Shown here: positions 33,920-42,372 of the stretch, one piece after another
How positions within the stretch are numbered: the first letter of the stretch is position 1
Layout of the letters: each line of letters opens with the position of its first letter
Assembly: GCF_001187725.1 (NCBI RefSeq)
Contig: NZ_LGIQ01000005.1
Coordinates: 743,148-807,147 of the forward strand
Length of the DNA stretch: 64,000 nucleotides
Direction of reading: 5' to 3'
Source of the DNA: Brevibacillus reuszeri
GTDB taxonomy: Bacteria > Bacillota > Bacilli > Brevibacillales > Brevibacillaceae
The notes under the pieces: generated by a model
The model's database searches: none
What the model was told of the DNA's origin: nothing
Seen by the model: the letters and a program-made list of their open reading frames with translations, nothing else
Translations under genes and position numbers: made by a program

Positions 33920-35701
33920 ATGAATAGCTCCTTGAAAGATAAATTGGCCGTCCTGCCAGAGAAGCCAGGCTGCTACCTGATGAAAAACGCAAGCGGGGAA
34001 ATCATTTACGTAGGGAAAGCCAAAGTGCTTAAAAACCGCGTCCGCTCTTATTTTACAGGCAGTCATAACGGTAAGACACAGCTGTTAGTCAGTGAAATTG
34101 TTGACTTTGAATACATCGTGGTGTCGTCAGCGATTGAAGCACTCATTTTGGAATGTAATCTGATCAAAAAGCATGATCCGCGCTACAATGTCATGCTGCG
34201 TGACGACAAGACGTACCCGTATATCAAGATTACGAATGAGGCTCAGCCACGTCTGGAAATCACGCGCAAAGTACTAAAGGATAAGGCCAAGTATTTTGGT
34301 CCCTATCCCAATGCTGGCGACGCTTCAGAGGTGAAAAAGCTGCTCGACAGGCTCTATCCGCTGCGCAAATGCCGCAACATGCCGAAGCAGGTATGTCTTT
34401 ACTACCATTTGGGGCAATGTCTCGCTCCCTGTGTGTACGAGGTGACTGAGGAGGAGAATCGGCGACTGGTAGAAGAAATAAGTCGATTCCTCGATGGTGG
34501 TCACGAAGAGATGAAGCAGCAGCTGACCGAAAAAATGCTGCATGCAGCGGAAAACATGGAATTCGAGCGGGCAAAGGAATACCGCGACCAGATCAAAAGT
34601 ATCGAAGCCGTGATGGAAAAGCAGAAAATTACCTTCACGGATACAATCGATCGCGATATTATCGGTTTTGCGGTCGAAAAGGGCTGGATGTGCATCCAAA
34701 TTTTTTATATGCGCCAAGGCAAAATGATCGAGCGCCAGACGACTTCTTTTCCTTATTACGGCGAGGAAAACGAAGATTTTATGTCCTACGTCAGCCAGTT
34801 TTACTACGATAAGCAAAACGCTCTGCCAAAAGAAATCCTGCTTCCTGAGCAAAGCGATACAGAGCTTCTGAGCGACTGGCTTGGAATCAAAGTCCATGCT
34901 CCCAAACGGAGCAAGAAGCGTGAGTTGGTACAAATGGCATCAGAGAACGCCAGGATTGCCCTGCAGGAGAAGTTTGCGCTGATGTCAAAGGATGATGCGC
35001 GTACCGTTCAGGCTGTCCACAATCTGGGGCATATTCTCGGAATCGGTGTGCCACATCGCATCGAGGCGTTTGACAACTCCAACATCCAGGGAACCGAGCC
35101 GGTATCCGCGATGATCGTGTTTACAGATGGTCGTCCAGACAAAAAGGAATACCGCAAATTCAAAATCAAAACCGTCGAAGGTCCGGATGATTACGGGTCC
35201 ATGCGCGAGGTTATTCGCCGCCGCTATTCGCGGTTATTGAAGGAAAACCAGCCGATGCCTGACCTCATCGTCATGGACGGAGGAAAAGGGCAAATCACTG
35301 CCGCCATGGATATTTTGGAGAATGAGCTAGGACTTTATATTCCTGTCTGTGGTCTGGCAAAAGACGAGAAGCACAAAACGGCGCAGCTGCTGTACGGTGA
35401 TCCGCCTGAGCCCGTCAATTTGAAGCGGGATAGCTACGAGTTTTATTTGCTCCAGCGTATCCAGGACGAAGTGCACCGATTTGTTATTACCTTTCATCGT
35501 CAATCCCGTACGAAAACGATGCTCTCTTCCCAGCTCGATGAGATCCCAGGGATCGGAGAAAAGCGCCGCAAGCTCCTCTTTACACATTTTGGCTCCATGA
35601 AAAAAATGCGGGAGGCTACGGTAGAAGATTTTCGGCAGCTTGGCATCGGCGACAAGCTGGCCAGAGAAATTATCGCCCATCTGCGCAAGCTAGAGTCGTA
35701 G
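33920..35701 (+). CDS. uvrC: Excinuclease ABC subunit C
   Basis: A 593-residue UvrC. Order: GIY-YIG nuclease ([20 protein letters not shown] split over residues 13-32), cysteine-rich link, UVR motif near residues 200-235, RNase-H-like nuclease with DNSNIQG and VMDGGKGQ, and C-terminal helix-hairpin-helix ([12 protein letters not shown]). It makes both incisions in nucleotide excision repair with UvrAB. GAGGAGGGAG precedes the ATG. Placement before lysC matches B. subtilis. Confidence 0.97.
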   Translation: MNSSLKDKLAVLPEKPGCYLMKNASGEIIYVGKAKVLKNRVRSYFTGSHNGKTQLLVSEIVDFEYIVVSSAIEALILECNLIKKHDPRYNVMLRDDKTYPYIKITNEAQPRLEITRKVLKDKAKYFGPYPNAGDASEVKKLLDRLYPLRKCRNMPKQVCLYYHLGQCLAPCVYEVTEEENRRLVEEISRFLDGGHEEMKQQLTEKMLHAAENMEFERAKEYRDQIKSIEAVMEKQKITFTDTIDRDIIGFAVEKGWMCIQIFYMRQGKMIERQTTSFPYYGEENEDFMSYVSQFYYDKQNALPKEILLPEQSDTELLSDWLGIKVHAPKRSKKRELVQMASENARIALQEKFALMSKDDARTVQAVHNLGHILGIGVPHRIEAFDNSNIQGTEPVSAMIVFTDGRPDKKEYRKFKIKTVEGPDDYGSMREVIRRRYSRLLKENQPMPDLIVMDGGKGQITAAMDILENELGLYIPVCGLAKDEKHKTAQLLYGDPPEPVNLKRDSYEFYLLQRIQDEVHRFVITFHRQSRTKTMLSSQLDEIPGIGEKRRKLLFTHFGSMKKMREATVEDFRQLGIGDKLAREIIAHLRKLES

Positions 35702-35775
35702 AAATAAGAAAACCTCTATCGAGGACTTTGCAAAGATGAGCGACCGCGTTTTAGCGGAAGGTTTTCATGCGCTCC

Positions 35776-35806
35776 GGCATTTATAAGCGTCACGCTTATA
35801 AATGCC
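35776..35806 (+). terminator. Perfect hairpin after uvrC
   Basis: A 14-bp perfect inverted repeat (GGCATTTATAAGCG and its complement) has a three-base loop. No T run follows immediately, so it may be a weak terminator or an mRNA 3' stabiliser. It lies 22 bases upstream of the lysC promoter. Confidence 0.55.
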
Positions 35807-35827
35807 TATACGTTAATTAAAAAACAA

Positions 35828-35856
35828 TTGAAGCATTTGTTGCCTTATGATATAAT
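35828..35856 (+). promoter_or_regulatory. Sigma-A promoter of the lysC leader
   Basis: TTGAAG and a perfect TATAAT are separated by 17 bases, followed after ~40 bases by the lysine riboswitch. Confidence 0.85.
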
Positions 35857-35897
35857 GCCTTTCAAACAGAATAGTTAGCCTCACTTCCATATATGGA

Positions 35898-36081
35898 GTG
35901 AGGTAGAGGCGCGAAGACCAAGAGTACCACCCTGAGATCGGGTATCTGTGAAGGGTACGGGAAAGGGGAATTCGCCGAAGTCTGGAGGAAAACCCGCTTT
36001 TCTCCATGCTGGGTCTGCATTGAAAAAGTGCAGGACTGTCATCTCGGCAATCACCAGTTGCCAGATGGAGAGCTATCTCAC
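35898..36081 (+). ncRNA. Lysine riboswitch (L box) controlling lysC
   Basis: Highly conserved L-box segments are present in order: GTAGAGGCGCGA, AGAGTA, GGAAAGGGGAATTCGCCGAAG (in two parts), CTGGGTCTGCATTG and GCAGGACTGTCAT. Helix P1 can form between GTGAGGTAG (35898-35906) and CTATCTCAC (36073-36081). Lysine binding stabilises P1 and favours the downstream terminator at 36173, switching off lysC. Confidence 0.95.
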
Positions 36082-36172
36082 GGTGAGTCCGTGCGTGAAT
36101 CATGATGGTTGATTCTGTCATGCTGCATGGACCGCGTGTATTGGAAGGGAGGAACCGGTATGTCGAAACAAT

Positions 36173-36212
36173 AGGCAGCGGCAGGTCTTATTCCTAGTCG
36201 ATGCCTTTTTTT
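36173..36212 (+). terminator. Riboswitch-controlled terminator in the lysC leader
   Basis: AGGCAGCGGCAGG pairs imperfectly with CCTAGTCGATGCCT and is followed by seven T. It is the expected expression platform of the lysine riboswitch. A four-codon ORF (ATG TCG AAA CAA TAG, 36160-36174) behind GGGAGG runs into the stem. From 36213 to 36362 the leader is A-rich and unstructured. Confidence 0.85.
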
Positions 36213-36362
36213 AATAAATGCGACAGTGATGTAAGCAATCATAGTCAGAAATAGAGAAACCATACAAACCATACTAAAAATAAAATAGAGATTATACAAA
36301 AAACAAAAAAAGAAAACCATACAAACAAACACATTGGATATGAGAAAAGGGAGAGAAGCCGC

Positions 36363-37601
36363 ATGGGGTTGATCGTGCAGAAATACGGAGGCACCTCTGT
36401 AGGTACCATTGAGCGAATTTTACGAGTAGCGGATCGAATCATCACATACAAAGAGGAAGGGCATGATGTGGTCGTTGTCGTTTCTGCAATGGGCAAATCT
36501 ACTGATGTATTGGTAGATATGGCGAAGCAGATTACACCGTTCCCATCGGAGCGGGAAATGGATATGCTGCTGACCACGGGGGAGCAGGTATCCATCTCGC
36601 TTTTGGCTATGGCCTTGCATACAAAAGGCTACGATGCCATTTCCTTGACCGGCTGGCAAGCTGGCGTAACCACTGAAGCCATTCACGGCAGAGCGCGAAT
36701 CAAGCAGATTGAATCAAAACGGATTCAAGCCGAGCTTGGTCGTGGGCGTGTCGTGATCGTGGCAGGCTTCCAAGGAATCAGTGATGAGGGTGAAATTACA
36801 ACACTCGGCCGTGGTGGATCGGATACATCCGCGGTTACATTAGCAGCAAGCATCGGAGCAGACAAATGCGAGATCTTTACTGACGTGTCAGGTGTTTACA
36901 CAGCAGATCCGCGCATGGTTCCAGCCGCAAGCAAGCTGGACAGCATTTCTTATGATGAGATGCTGGAGCTTGCAAATCTGGGAGCAGGTGTACTACATCC
37001 ACGTTCGGTAGAAGCTGCTAAAAAATACAAGGTAAGGCTGGTGGTCCGCTCCAGCTTTACAGCTGAAGATGGTACGTACGTTGAGGAGGTTGCCAACATG
37101 GAAACAGGAAGAGTAGTTAGTGGAGTTGCGCATGATGAGGATGTCGCAAAAATTACGGTTGTCGGGATGCCTGCCAAGGTAGGTACACTCTCTCGCCTAT
37201 TCAATACACTGGCGGACAATCAAGTAAACGTAGACATCATTATTCAAAGCTCCTATGATGCCGCAGTGACGAACATCTCGTTTACTGTAACAGGAGAAGA
37301 TTTGACCAAAGCGCTGAATACGCTGAGTGCCAATCAGTCCGAGCTTGGATTTGAAAAAGTGGATTATGAAGAAAACCTGACCAAAGTATCCATTGTCGGC
37401 TCTGGTATGATCAACAATCCTGGTGTTGCGGCTGAAATGTTCCGCGTTTTGGCAGAAAGAGAAATTTCTATTAAAATGGTCTCCACTTCCGATATCAAAG
37501 TTTCATGTGTGATTCCTGCAAGCTTGACCGAGCTTGCGGTTCGCAGTCTGCATTCGGCCTATGGCCTCGATGTTGCTGAAACGGCGGTTGTACACGGCTA
37601 A
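36363..37601 (+). CDS. lysC: Aspartokinase, lysine-regulated type
   Basis: A 412-residue aspartate kinase (B. subtilis LysC has 408). KYGGTSVG at the N-terminus binds ATP, GRGGSDTSAV is in the kinase domain and two C-terminal ACT domains follow (VVGMPAKVGTLSRLF and IVGSGMINNPGVAAEMF). It phosphorylates aspartate, the first step to lysine, threonine, methionine and diaminopimelate. GGGAGAG precedes the ATG. The upstream lysine riboswitch marks it as the lysine-responsive isozyme. An internal beta-subunit start, as in B. subtilis, may exist but was not pinned down. Confidence 0.96.
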   Translation: MGLIVQKYGGTSVGTIERILRVADRIITYKEEGHDVVVVVSAMGKSTDVLVDMAKQITPFPSEREMDMLLTTGEQVSISLLAMALHTKGYDAISLTGWQAGVTTEAIHGRARIKQIESKRIQAELGRGRVVIVAGFQGISDEGEITTLGRGGSDTSAVTLAASIGADKCEIFTDVSGVYTADPRMVPAASKLDSISYDEMLELANLGAGVLHPRSVEAAKKYKVRLVVRSSFTAEDGTYVEEVANMETGRVVSGVAHDEDVAKITVVGMPAKVGTLSRLFNTLADNQVNVDIIIQSSYDAAVTNISFTVTGEDLTKALNTLSANQSELGFEKVDYEENLTKVSIVGSGMINNPGVAAEMFRVLAEREISIKMVSTSDIKVSCVIPASLTELAVRSLHSAYGLDVAETAVVHG

Positions 37602-37656
37602 TCATTCACTTCATCATGAATCCCCCTCTCCTCTAAAGGTAGAGGGGGCTACTTAT

Positions 37657-37677
37657 GTGAGCGGATGCTCACTTTTT
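37657..37677 (+). terminator. Terminator after lysC
   Basis: GTGAGC/GCTCAC with a four-base loop is followed by TTTTT. An additional C-rich hairpin (CCCCCTCT/AGAGGGGG) precedes it at about 37623-37648. It overlaps the 3' end of yslB on the other strand. Confidence 0.7.
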
Positions 37678-38121
37678 GCTGCGTGCAATTATCTGAATCG
37701 TATGGCTTGTATCTATTTCCAACTTAGCTACAACCTCCGTTTGCCTCCATGTCTCCAAGGCTCCGGCAATGATCCCTGCTTCCAGGGATAGCGTGCGGCA
37801 GAGTCGATCGGCTGATTGGTACTGGTAAATGGAATGAGAGAGTTTATAAGTCGTCTCTGCATCTGATGACGTGACGAGATCGAGTTGTCCAAGTCCAAGA
37901 CGCATAAATGGGTGAATAATACCGGCTTCCGATTCAATGTGGATTTGTCGCCCGATTTCTTTGCCCAGCCAGTACAGAATAGGACTTTCGCTGTCTCCTA
38001 AAAGGGCATTGGTTAGCGTTTCCCGAAGAAGATGGTAGCCCAGATAGGGCATGCTCATTCTTTCGGCATAAAGAATAGTTTGGGCAGGCAACAGGGCTGC
38101 CAGTTGATCCTTCTCTTTCAT
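37669..38121 (-). CDS. yslB: DUF2507 family protein (YslB-like)
   Basis: A 150-residue protein matching B. subtilis YslB (148 residues) in size, in location between lysC and sdhC, and in the LGYHLLRETLTNALLG / ILYWLGKEIGRQ segment typical of DUF2507, a small-ligand-binding-like fold. Function is unknown. AGGAGGGAG lies just before the ATG. Here it is on the strand opposite to lysC and sdhCAB. Confidence 0.85.
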   Translation of the reverse strand: MKEKDQLAALLPAQTILYAERMSMPYLGYHLLRETLTNALLGDSESPILYWLGKEIGRQIHIESEAGIIHPFMRLGLGQLDLVTSSDAETTYKLSHSIYQYQSADRLCRTLSLEAGIIAGALETWRQTEVVAKLEIDTSHTIQIIARSKK

Positions 38122-38243
38122 CTTGCTCCCTCCTGTCTGTACTAGACTATGAGAGAAACGCTATTTTCAGTACCAATAATGGAGAGAAAAATAGCGAAAA
38201 TGAACAAAGTTATTCTATCAATGTATTTAGTCTATTGATTGGC

Positions 38244-38272
38244 TTGACGCTCTCAGTCGACAAGAGTACAAT
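38244..38272 (+). promoter_or_regulatory. Sigma-A promoter of sdhCAB
   Basis: TTGACG and TACAAT are 17 bases apart. The start codon is 250 bases downstream, so the mRNA has a long leader. Confidence 0.8.
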
Positions 38273-38460
38273 TGGATTTGGTCAAAGTTTTGCCCAACTT
38301 TTTTTCGTATTTTGACACATTCCGACAAAGTGGGACGAGGCGAAAGACGGCTTTTTCGTCATGTCTAACGGGTATCGCAATGGGTTACGATATTGGAGAA
38401 AGGTATATGAAAACGATAGCGTCCAATTTGTTGATCGTTTGCGGGCAGATCAGATTTTTG

Positions 38461-38482
38461 GAAAAACGTTGAGACGTTTTTC
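38461..38482 (+). promoter_or_regulatory. Hairpin in the sdhC leader
   Basis: GAAAAACGT and ACGTTTTTC form a perfect stem with a four-base loop, 42 bases before sdhC. Together with another A/T-rich inverted repeat near 38334-38362 it makes a structured leader. No riboswitch class is recognised in the 400-base interval 38122-38523. Confidence 0.55.
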
Positions 38483-38523
38483 ACAACAAAGAGCGTTACA
38501 TACATTGAAAGGGGGACCATGGT

Positions 38524-39135
38524 ATGGCGAAAGGCCATAGCTTTCTCAGCCACAAGCTGCACTCACTTCTTGGTTTGTTTCCGATCGGGCTCTTCTTGCT
38601 GTTTCACTTGACAGCCAACTATCAAGCAACCCGCGGAGCAGAAGCTTTCAACACGACGGTTGGTATGATCGAAAACGTTCCACTTCTCTTGGTAGTTGAA
38701 TTCATTTTCATCTACATCCCAATCCTGTTTCACGCTGTTTACGGTCTCTACATTGCGTTCCAAGCGAAGCAAAACGTAGGGAACTTCGGCTACTTCAGGA
38801 ACCAAATGTTCCTGTGGCAACGGGTTACAGGTATCATTACCCTCATTTTCATTGTTTGGCACGTATGGGAAACCCGCATCGCAAAAGCAATGGGTGCACA
38901 CGTAGACTTCGATATGATGGCAAACATTTTTAGCAGTCCTGCAATGATCGTATTCTACACAATCGGGATTATCAGTACGGTTTTCCACTTCTCCAACGGA
39001 CTCTGGTCGTTCCTGGTTCACTGGGGAATTACGGTTGGACCGCGTTCCCAGCGAATTGCAACATACCTGACTATGGTCGTATTCGTAGTCGTAACCTTCA
39101 TCGGCTTGCGTGCGATGTCAGCTTTCATTTTGTAG
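38524..39135 (+). CDS. sdhC: Succinate dehydrogenase cytochrome b558 subunit
   Basis: A 203-residue five-helix membrane protein. Histidines suited to ligate two haems are in FHLT, LFHAVYG, VWHVW and FHFSNG. It anchors SdhAB and passes electrons to menaquinone. GAAAGGGGG lies before the ATG. First gene of sdhCAB, as in B. subtilis; this fused single-subunit anchor is the Bacillus (type B) form. Confidence 0.95.
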   Translation: MAKGHSFLSHKLHSLLGLFPIGLFLLFHLTANYQATRGAEAFNTTVGMIENVPLLLVVEFIFIYIPILFHAVYGLYIAFQAKQNVGNFGYFRNQMFLWQRVTGIITLIFIVWHVWETRIAKAMGAHVDFDMMANIFSSPAMIVFYTIGIISTVFHFSNGLWSFLVHWGITVGPRSQRIATYLTMVVFVVVTFIGLRAMSAFIL

Positions 39136-39153
39136 GGATAGGGGGACTAAACA

Positions 39154-40911
39154 ATGGCAAAAGGTAAACTAATCATTGTCGGTGGCGGTTTGGCCGGCTT
39201 GATGGCTACCATCAAAGCAGCAGAAAAAGGTGTTCCCGTAGAGCTTTTCTCCCTGGTTCCGGTTAAACGTTCCCACTCTGTTTGTGCACAGGGCGGTATC
39301 AACGGTGCGGTTAATACAAAAGGGGAAGGCGACTCCACTTGGGAGCACTTCGACGATACAGTATATGGCGGAGACTTCTTGGCTAACCAACCGCCAGTAA
39401 AAGCAATGTGTGACGCGGCGCCAGGCATCATTTACATGCTGGACCGTATGGGTGTAATGTTCAACCGTACACCAGAAGGACTTTTGGATTTCCGCCGTTT
39501 TGGTGGAACCAAACATCACCGTACCGCATTTGCAGGGGCGACTACTGGACAACAGCTGCTTTACGCACTGGATGAGCAAGTTCGTCGTTATGAAGCAGAG
39601 GGTCTGGTTACTAAGTACGAATATTGGGATTTCCTCGGAGCCGTTTTGGACGATACAGGAACCTGTCGCGGGATAACTGCGCAAAACATGCGTTCCGGTG
39701 AAATTCAATCCTTCCGTGCAGATGCCGTTATTTTGGCAACAGGTGGTCCTGGTATCATCTTTGGTAAATCGACGAACTCGATTATCAATACAGGTACAGC
39801 GGCTTCTGCTGCATACCAACAGGGCGTTATCTACTCTAACGGTGAAATGATCCAGATTCACCCGACTGCAATTCCTGGCGACGACAAGCTGCGTCTGATG
39901 TCCGAATCCGCTCGCGGTGAAGGTGGACGCGTTTGGACTTATAAAGATGGTAAGCCATGGTACTTCCTGGAGGAAAAATATCCAGCGTATGGTAACCTGG
40001 TACCGCGTGACATTGCAACACGCGAAATTTTCTCCGTCTGCGTAGACTCGAAGCTCGGTGTCAACGGCGAAAACATGGTATACCTCGATTTGTCCCACAA
40101 AGATCCAAAAGAATTGGATGTAAAATTGGGCGGTATCATCGAGATTTACGAAAAATTCGTTGGGGATGACCCGCGTAAAGTTCCTATGAAGATTTTCCCT
40201 GCGGTTCACTACTCGATGGGTGGAATGTGGGTAGACTACAATCAAATGACAAACATCCCTGGTCTGTTCGCAGCAGGTGAGTGCGATTACTCTCAGCACG
40301 GTGCAAACCGTTTGGGTGCAAACTCTCTCTTGTCCGCGATCTACGGCGGTATGGTTGCCGGTCCAAAAGCGATCGAGTACATCAAAGGCTTGAACCAATC
40401 CTCTGATGATCTGTCTTCCACGCTCTTTGACGGCGCTACAAGCAAAGAGCAAACGAAGTACGAAAACATCCTGAAAATGGATGGAACAGAAAATGCTTAC
40501 CTGATTCACAAAGAGCTGGGTGAGTGGATGACTGACAACGTAACGGTCGTTCGTTACAATGACCGTCTGCAAAAAACAGATGACAAGATCGTTGAATTGA
40601 TGGAGCGCTACAAAAAAATCAACATCAACGATACAAACAAATGGAGCAACGCTGGTGCTTCCTTTACTCGCCATCTGTGGAACATGCTCGTATTGTCCCG
40701 TGCGATCACAATCGGTGCACTCAATCGTAACGAGAGCCGCGGTGCTCACTACAAGCCTGATTTCCCTGAGCGTGATGACGAAAACTTCATGAAAACAACA
40801 ATGGCGAAGTACAATGCTGAAACAACTGCGCCAGAAATCTACTACGAAGACATTGACGTTTCGTTGATTGCACCACGTAAACGTGACTATACGTCTGAAA
40901 AGAAGCACTAA
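39154..40911 (+). CDS. sdhA: Succinate dehydrogenase flavoprotein subunit
   Basis: A 585-residue flavoprotein: FAD-binding VGGGLAGLMA, HSVCAQGGINGA, the covalent-FAD histidine in the ...HFDDTVYGGDFL region, the active-site HPTAIPG with the SESARGEGG loop, and HGANRLGANSLL. It oxidises succinate to fumarate in the citric acid cycle. It starts 18 bases after sdhC. The complementary strand carries a 638-codon open frame that is a compositional shadow. Confidence 0.98.
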   Translation: MAKGKLIIVGGGLAGLMATIKAAEKGVPVELFSLVPVKRSHSVCAQGGINGAVNTKGEGDSTWEHFDDTVYGGDFLANQPPVKAMCDAAPGIIYMLDRMGVMFNRTPEGLLDFRRFGGTKHHRTAFAGATTGQQLLYALDEQVRRYEAEGLVTKYEYWDFLGAVLDDTGTCRGITAQNMRSGEIQSFRADAVILATGGPGIIFGKSTNSIINTGTAASAAYQQGVIYSNGEMIQIHPTAIPGDDKLRLMSESARGEGGRVWTYKDGKPWYFLEEKYPAYGNLVPRDIATREIFSVCVDSKLGVNGENMVYLDLSHKDPKELDVKLGGIIEIYEKFVGDDPRKVPMKIFPAVHYSMGGMWVDYNQMTNIPGLFAAGECDYSQHGANRLGANSLLSAIYGGMVAGPKAIEYIKGLNQSSDDLSSTLFDGATSKEQTKYENILKMDGTENAYLIHKELGEWMTDNVTVVRYNDRLQKTDDKIVELMERYKKININDTNKWSNAGASFTRHLWNMLVLSRAITIGALNRNESRGAHYKPDFPERDDENFMKTTMAKYNAETTAPEIYYEDIDVSLIAPRKRDYTSEKKH

Positions 40912-40929
40912 GAGAGGAGGAAACTGATC

Positions 40930-41679
40930 ATGGCAGAAAAATTGATTCATCTGATTATCACTCGCCAAGATAGCCCTGACAGCACTCCGTACAAGGAAGA
41001 GTTCAAGATTCCATACCGTCCTGGTATGAACGTAATTAGTGCGCTGATGGAGATTCAACGCAACCCGCTCAACGCACAAGGCCAAAAAACGTCTCCAGTT
41101 AACTGGGAATCGAACTGCTTGGAAGAAGTTTGCGGTGCGTGCTCAATGGTAATTAACGGTAGACCACGCCAAGCGTGCTCTGCCTTGGTAGATAAACTGG
41201 AGCAGCCAATTCGTCTGGAACCAATGAGTACTTTCCCTGTACAGCGCGACCTTTCGATTGACCGTAGCCGTATGTTTGATGCATTGAAACGTGTAAAAGC
41301 ATGGGTTCCAATCGATGGTACGCATGATCTCGGACCTGGTCCTCGTATGCCAGAAGTAGAGCGTCAATGGGCATATGAGCTCTCCAAATGCATGACTTGC
41401 GGTGTGTGCCTGGAGGCATGCCCGAACGTAAATGCGAAGTCCGAGTTTATTGGTCCATTTGCTATTTCTCAAGTTCGTTTGTTCAACCAGCATCCAACAG
41501 GTATGATGAACAAGCATGAGCGTCTGGAAGCGTTGATGGAAGATGGCGGTATCGGTGATTGCGGTAACTCGCAAAACTGCGTACAGGCTTGTCCAAAAGG
41601 AATTCCACTCACGACTTCGATTGCTCACATGAACAAAGAAACAACGAAACATGCCGTGAAGAAATTCTTCTTCTCGTAA
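40930..41679 (+). CDS. sdhB: Succinate dehydrogenase iron-sulfur subunit
   Basis: A 249-residue protein with an N-terminal [2Fe-2S] domain (CLEEVCGACSM, then C in RQACSA) and a C-terminal domain with CMTCGVCLEACP and CVQACPKGIP cysteine groups for [4Fe-4S] and [3Fe-4S] centres. It links SdhA to SdhC. AGAGAGGAGG precedes the ATG. Last gene of the operon. Confidence 0.98.
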   Translation: MAEKLIHLIITRQDSPDSTPYKEEFKIPYRPGMNVISALMEIQRNPLNAQGQKTSPVNWESNCLEEVCGACSMVINGRPRQACSALVDKLEQPIRLEPMSTFPVQRDLSIDRSRMFDALKRVKAWVPIDGTHDLGPGPRMPEVERQWAYELSKCMTCGVCLEACPNVNAKSEFIGPFAISQVRLFNQHPTGMMNKHERLEALMEDGGIGDCGNSQNCVQACPKGIPLTTSIAHMNKETTKHAVKKFFFS

Positions 41680-41690
41680 TAGCTATAACG

Positions 41691-41732
41691 AAAAAAGGCG
41701 TGCGCCGGTTATCCGGTTTGCACGCCTTTTTT
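41691..41732. terminator. Bidirectional terminator between sdhB and the MarR gene
   Basis: Perfect 13-bp stem AAAAAAGGCGTGC / GCACGCCTTTTTT with a smaller CCGG/CCGG hairpin in the loop. It serves both convergent genes. Confidence 0.93.
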
Positions 41733-42179
41733 CTATTCTTTTTGAGCTGAAGCTTGTGCCGAACGCGATAATTTTTCAAAGGTAGAAACTAAGCTTTCTA
41801 ATTCTTCTGGCGTCAGGCAAGAGAAGTATTGCTGGAGCAATTCCAGCCTTTTTTGCTTGGCTTGCAGCAATATGGATTTTCCGGCATCTGTCAGGCGAAT
41901 ATGTACCACACGTCGATCTTCTTCGTCACGATCACGTATTACGTACTCATGCTTATCTAAGCGATCAATCATAGCTGTTATCGCGCTTGGTTTGACGACC
42001 ATAGAGTCCGCCAATTCACCGACAGTGCATTTTCCCTTTTGCTCCAGCTGATAAAGAATATAAAACTGTGGACCTGTTAAACCTGGGACGGGCTCAGACA
42101 ATTGTGGTCCGATTACGCGCATGGCTGAACGAAACGCCTCCTGAAGACGCTCGATCGCTTCTTGCACATTGTATGACAT
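41733..42179 (-). CDS. MarR family transcriptional regulator (YsmB-like)
   Basis: A 148-residue MarR protein: winged helix with TVGELADSMVVKPSAITAMIDRLDKHEYV and the wing RDRDEEDRRVVHIRLT (quoted in parts), flanked by dimerisation helices. It corresponds in position to B. subtilis ysmB, also near sdhB and gerE. Target and ligand are unknown. AAGGAG lies 10 bases before the ATG. An inverted repeat over its -10 box suggests autoregulation. Confidence 0.88.
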   Translation of the reverse strand: MSYNVQEAIERLQEAFRSAMRVIGPQLSEPVPGLTGPQFYILYQLEQKGKCTVGELADSMVVKPSAITAMIDRLDKHEYVIRDRDEEDRRVVHIRLTDAGKSILLQAKQKRLELLQQYFSCLTPEELESLVSTFEKLSRSAQASAQKE

Positions 42180-42214
42180 GCTGTTTCAGCTCCTTGTACC
42201 GATAGGCATCACAC

Positions 42215-42234
42215 CTTATTATACCAAAAATAAG
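42215..42234 (-). promoter_or_regulatory. Promoter with overlapping inverted repeat of the MarR gene
   Basis: On the minus strand an extended -10 (TTGGTATAAT) is embedded in the inverted repeat CTTATT-N8-AATAAG (42215-42234), a plausible MarR self-operator. Confidence 0.5.
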
Positions 42235-42372
42235 TGAACTGTAATTTGACGCCTTTTCGTACTTTCTGTTTCCTTCGATATCGTGTGTCCATTTGTGAGG
42301 AAAAGGGAATACCTTCGAGCTTCCCAGTGAAAACTTAAAACAATGGATGCTTTACCATAAAGGGGGCAAACG

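Noticed and set aside
37622..37648. C-rich hairpin after lysC as the main terminator
   Set aside because: The stem is good but is not followed by T residues; the hairpin at 37657-37677 is the better terminator.
39169..41085. 638-codon open frame on the minus strand across sdhA
   Set aside because: It is antisense to the unmistakable sdhA gene, is rich in Cys/Val/Thr as a codon-bias mirror, and has no binding site or family.
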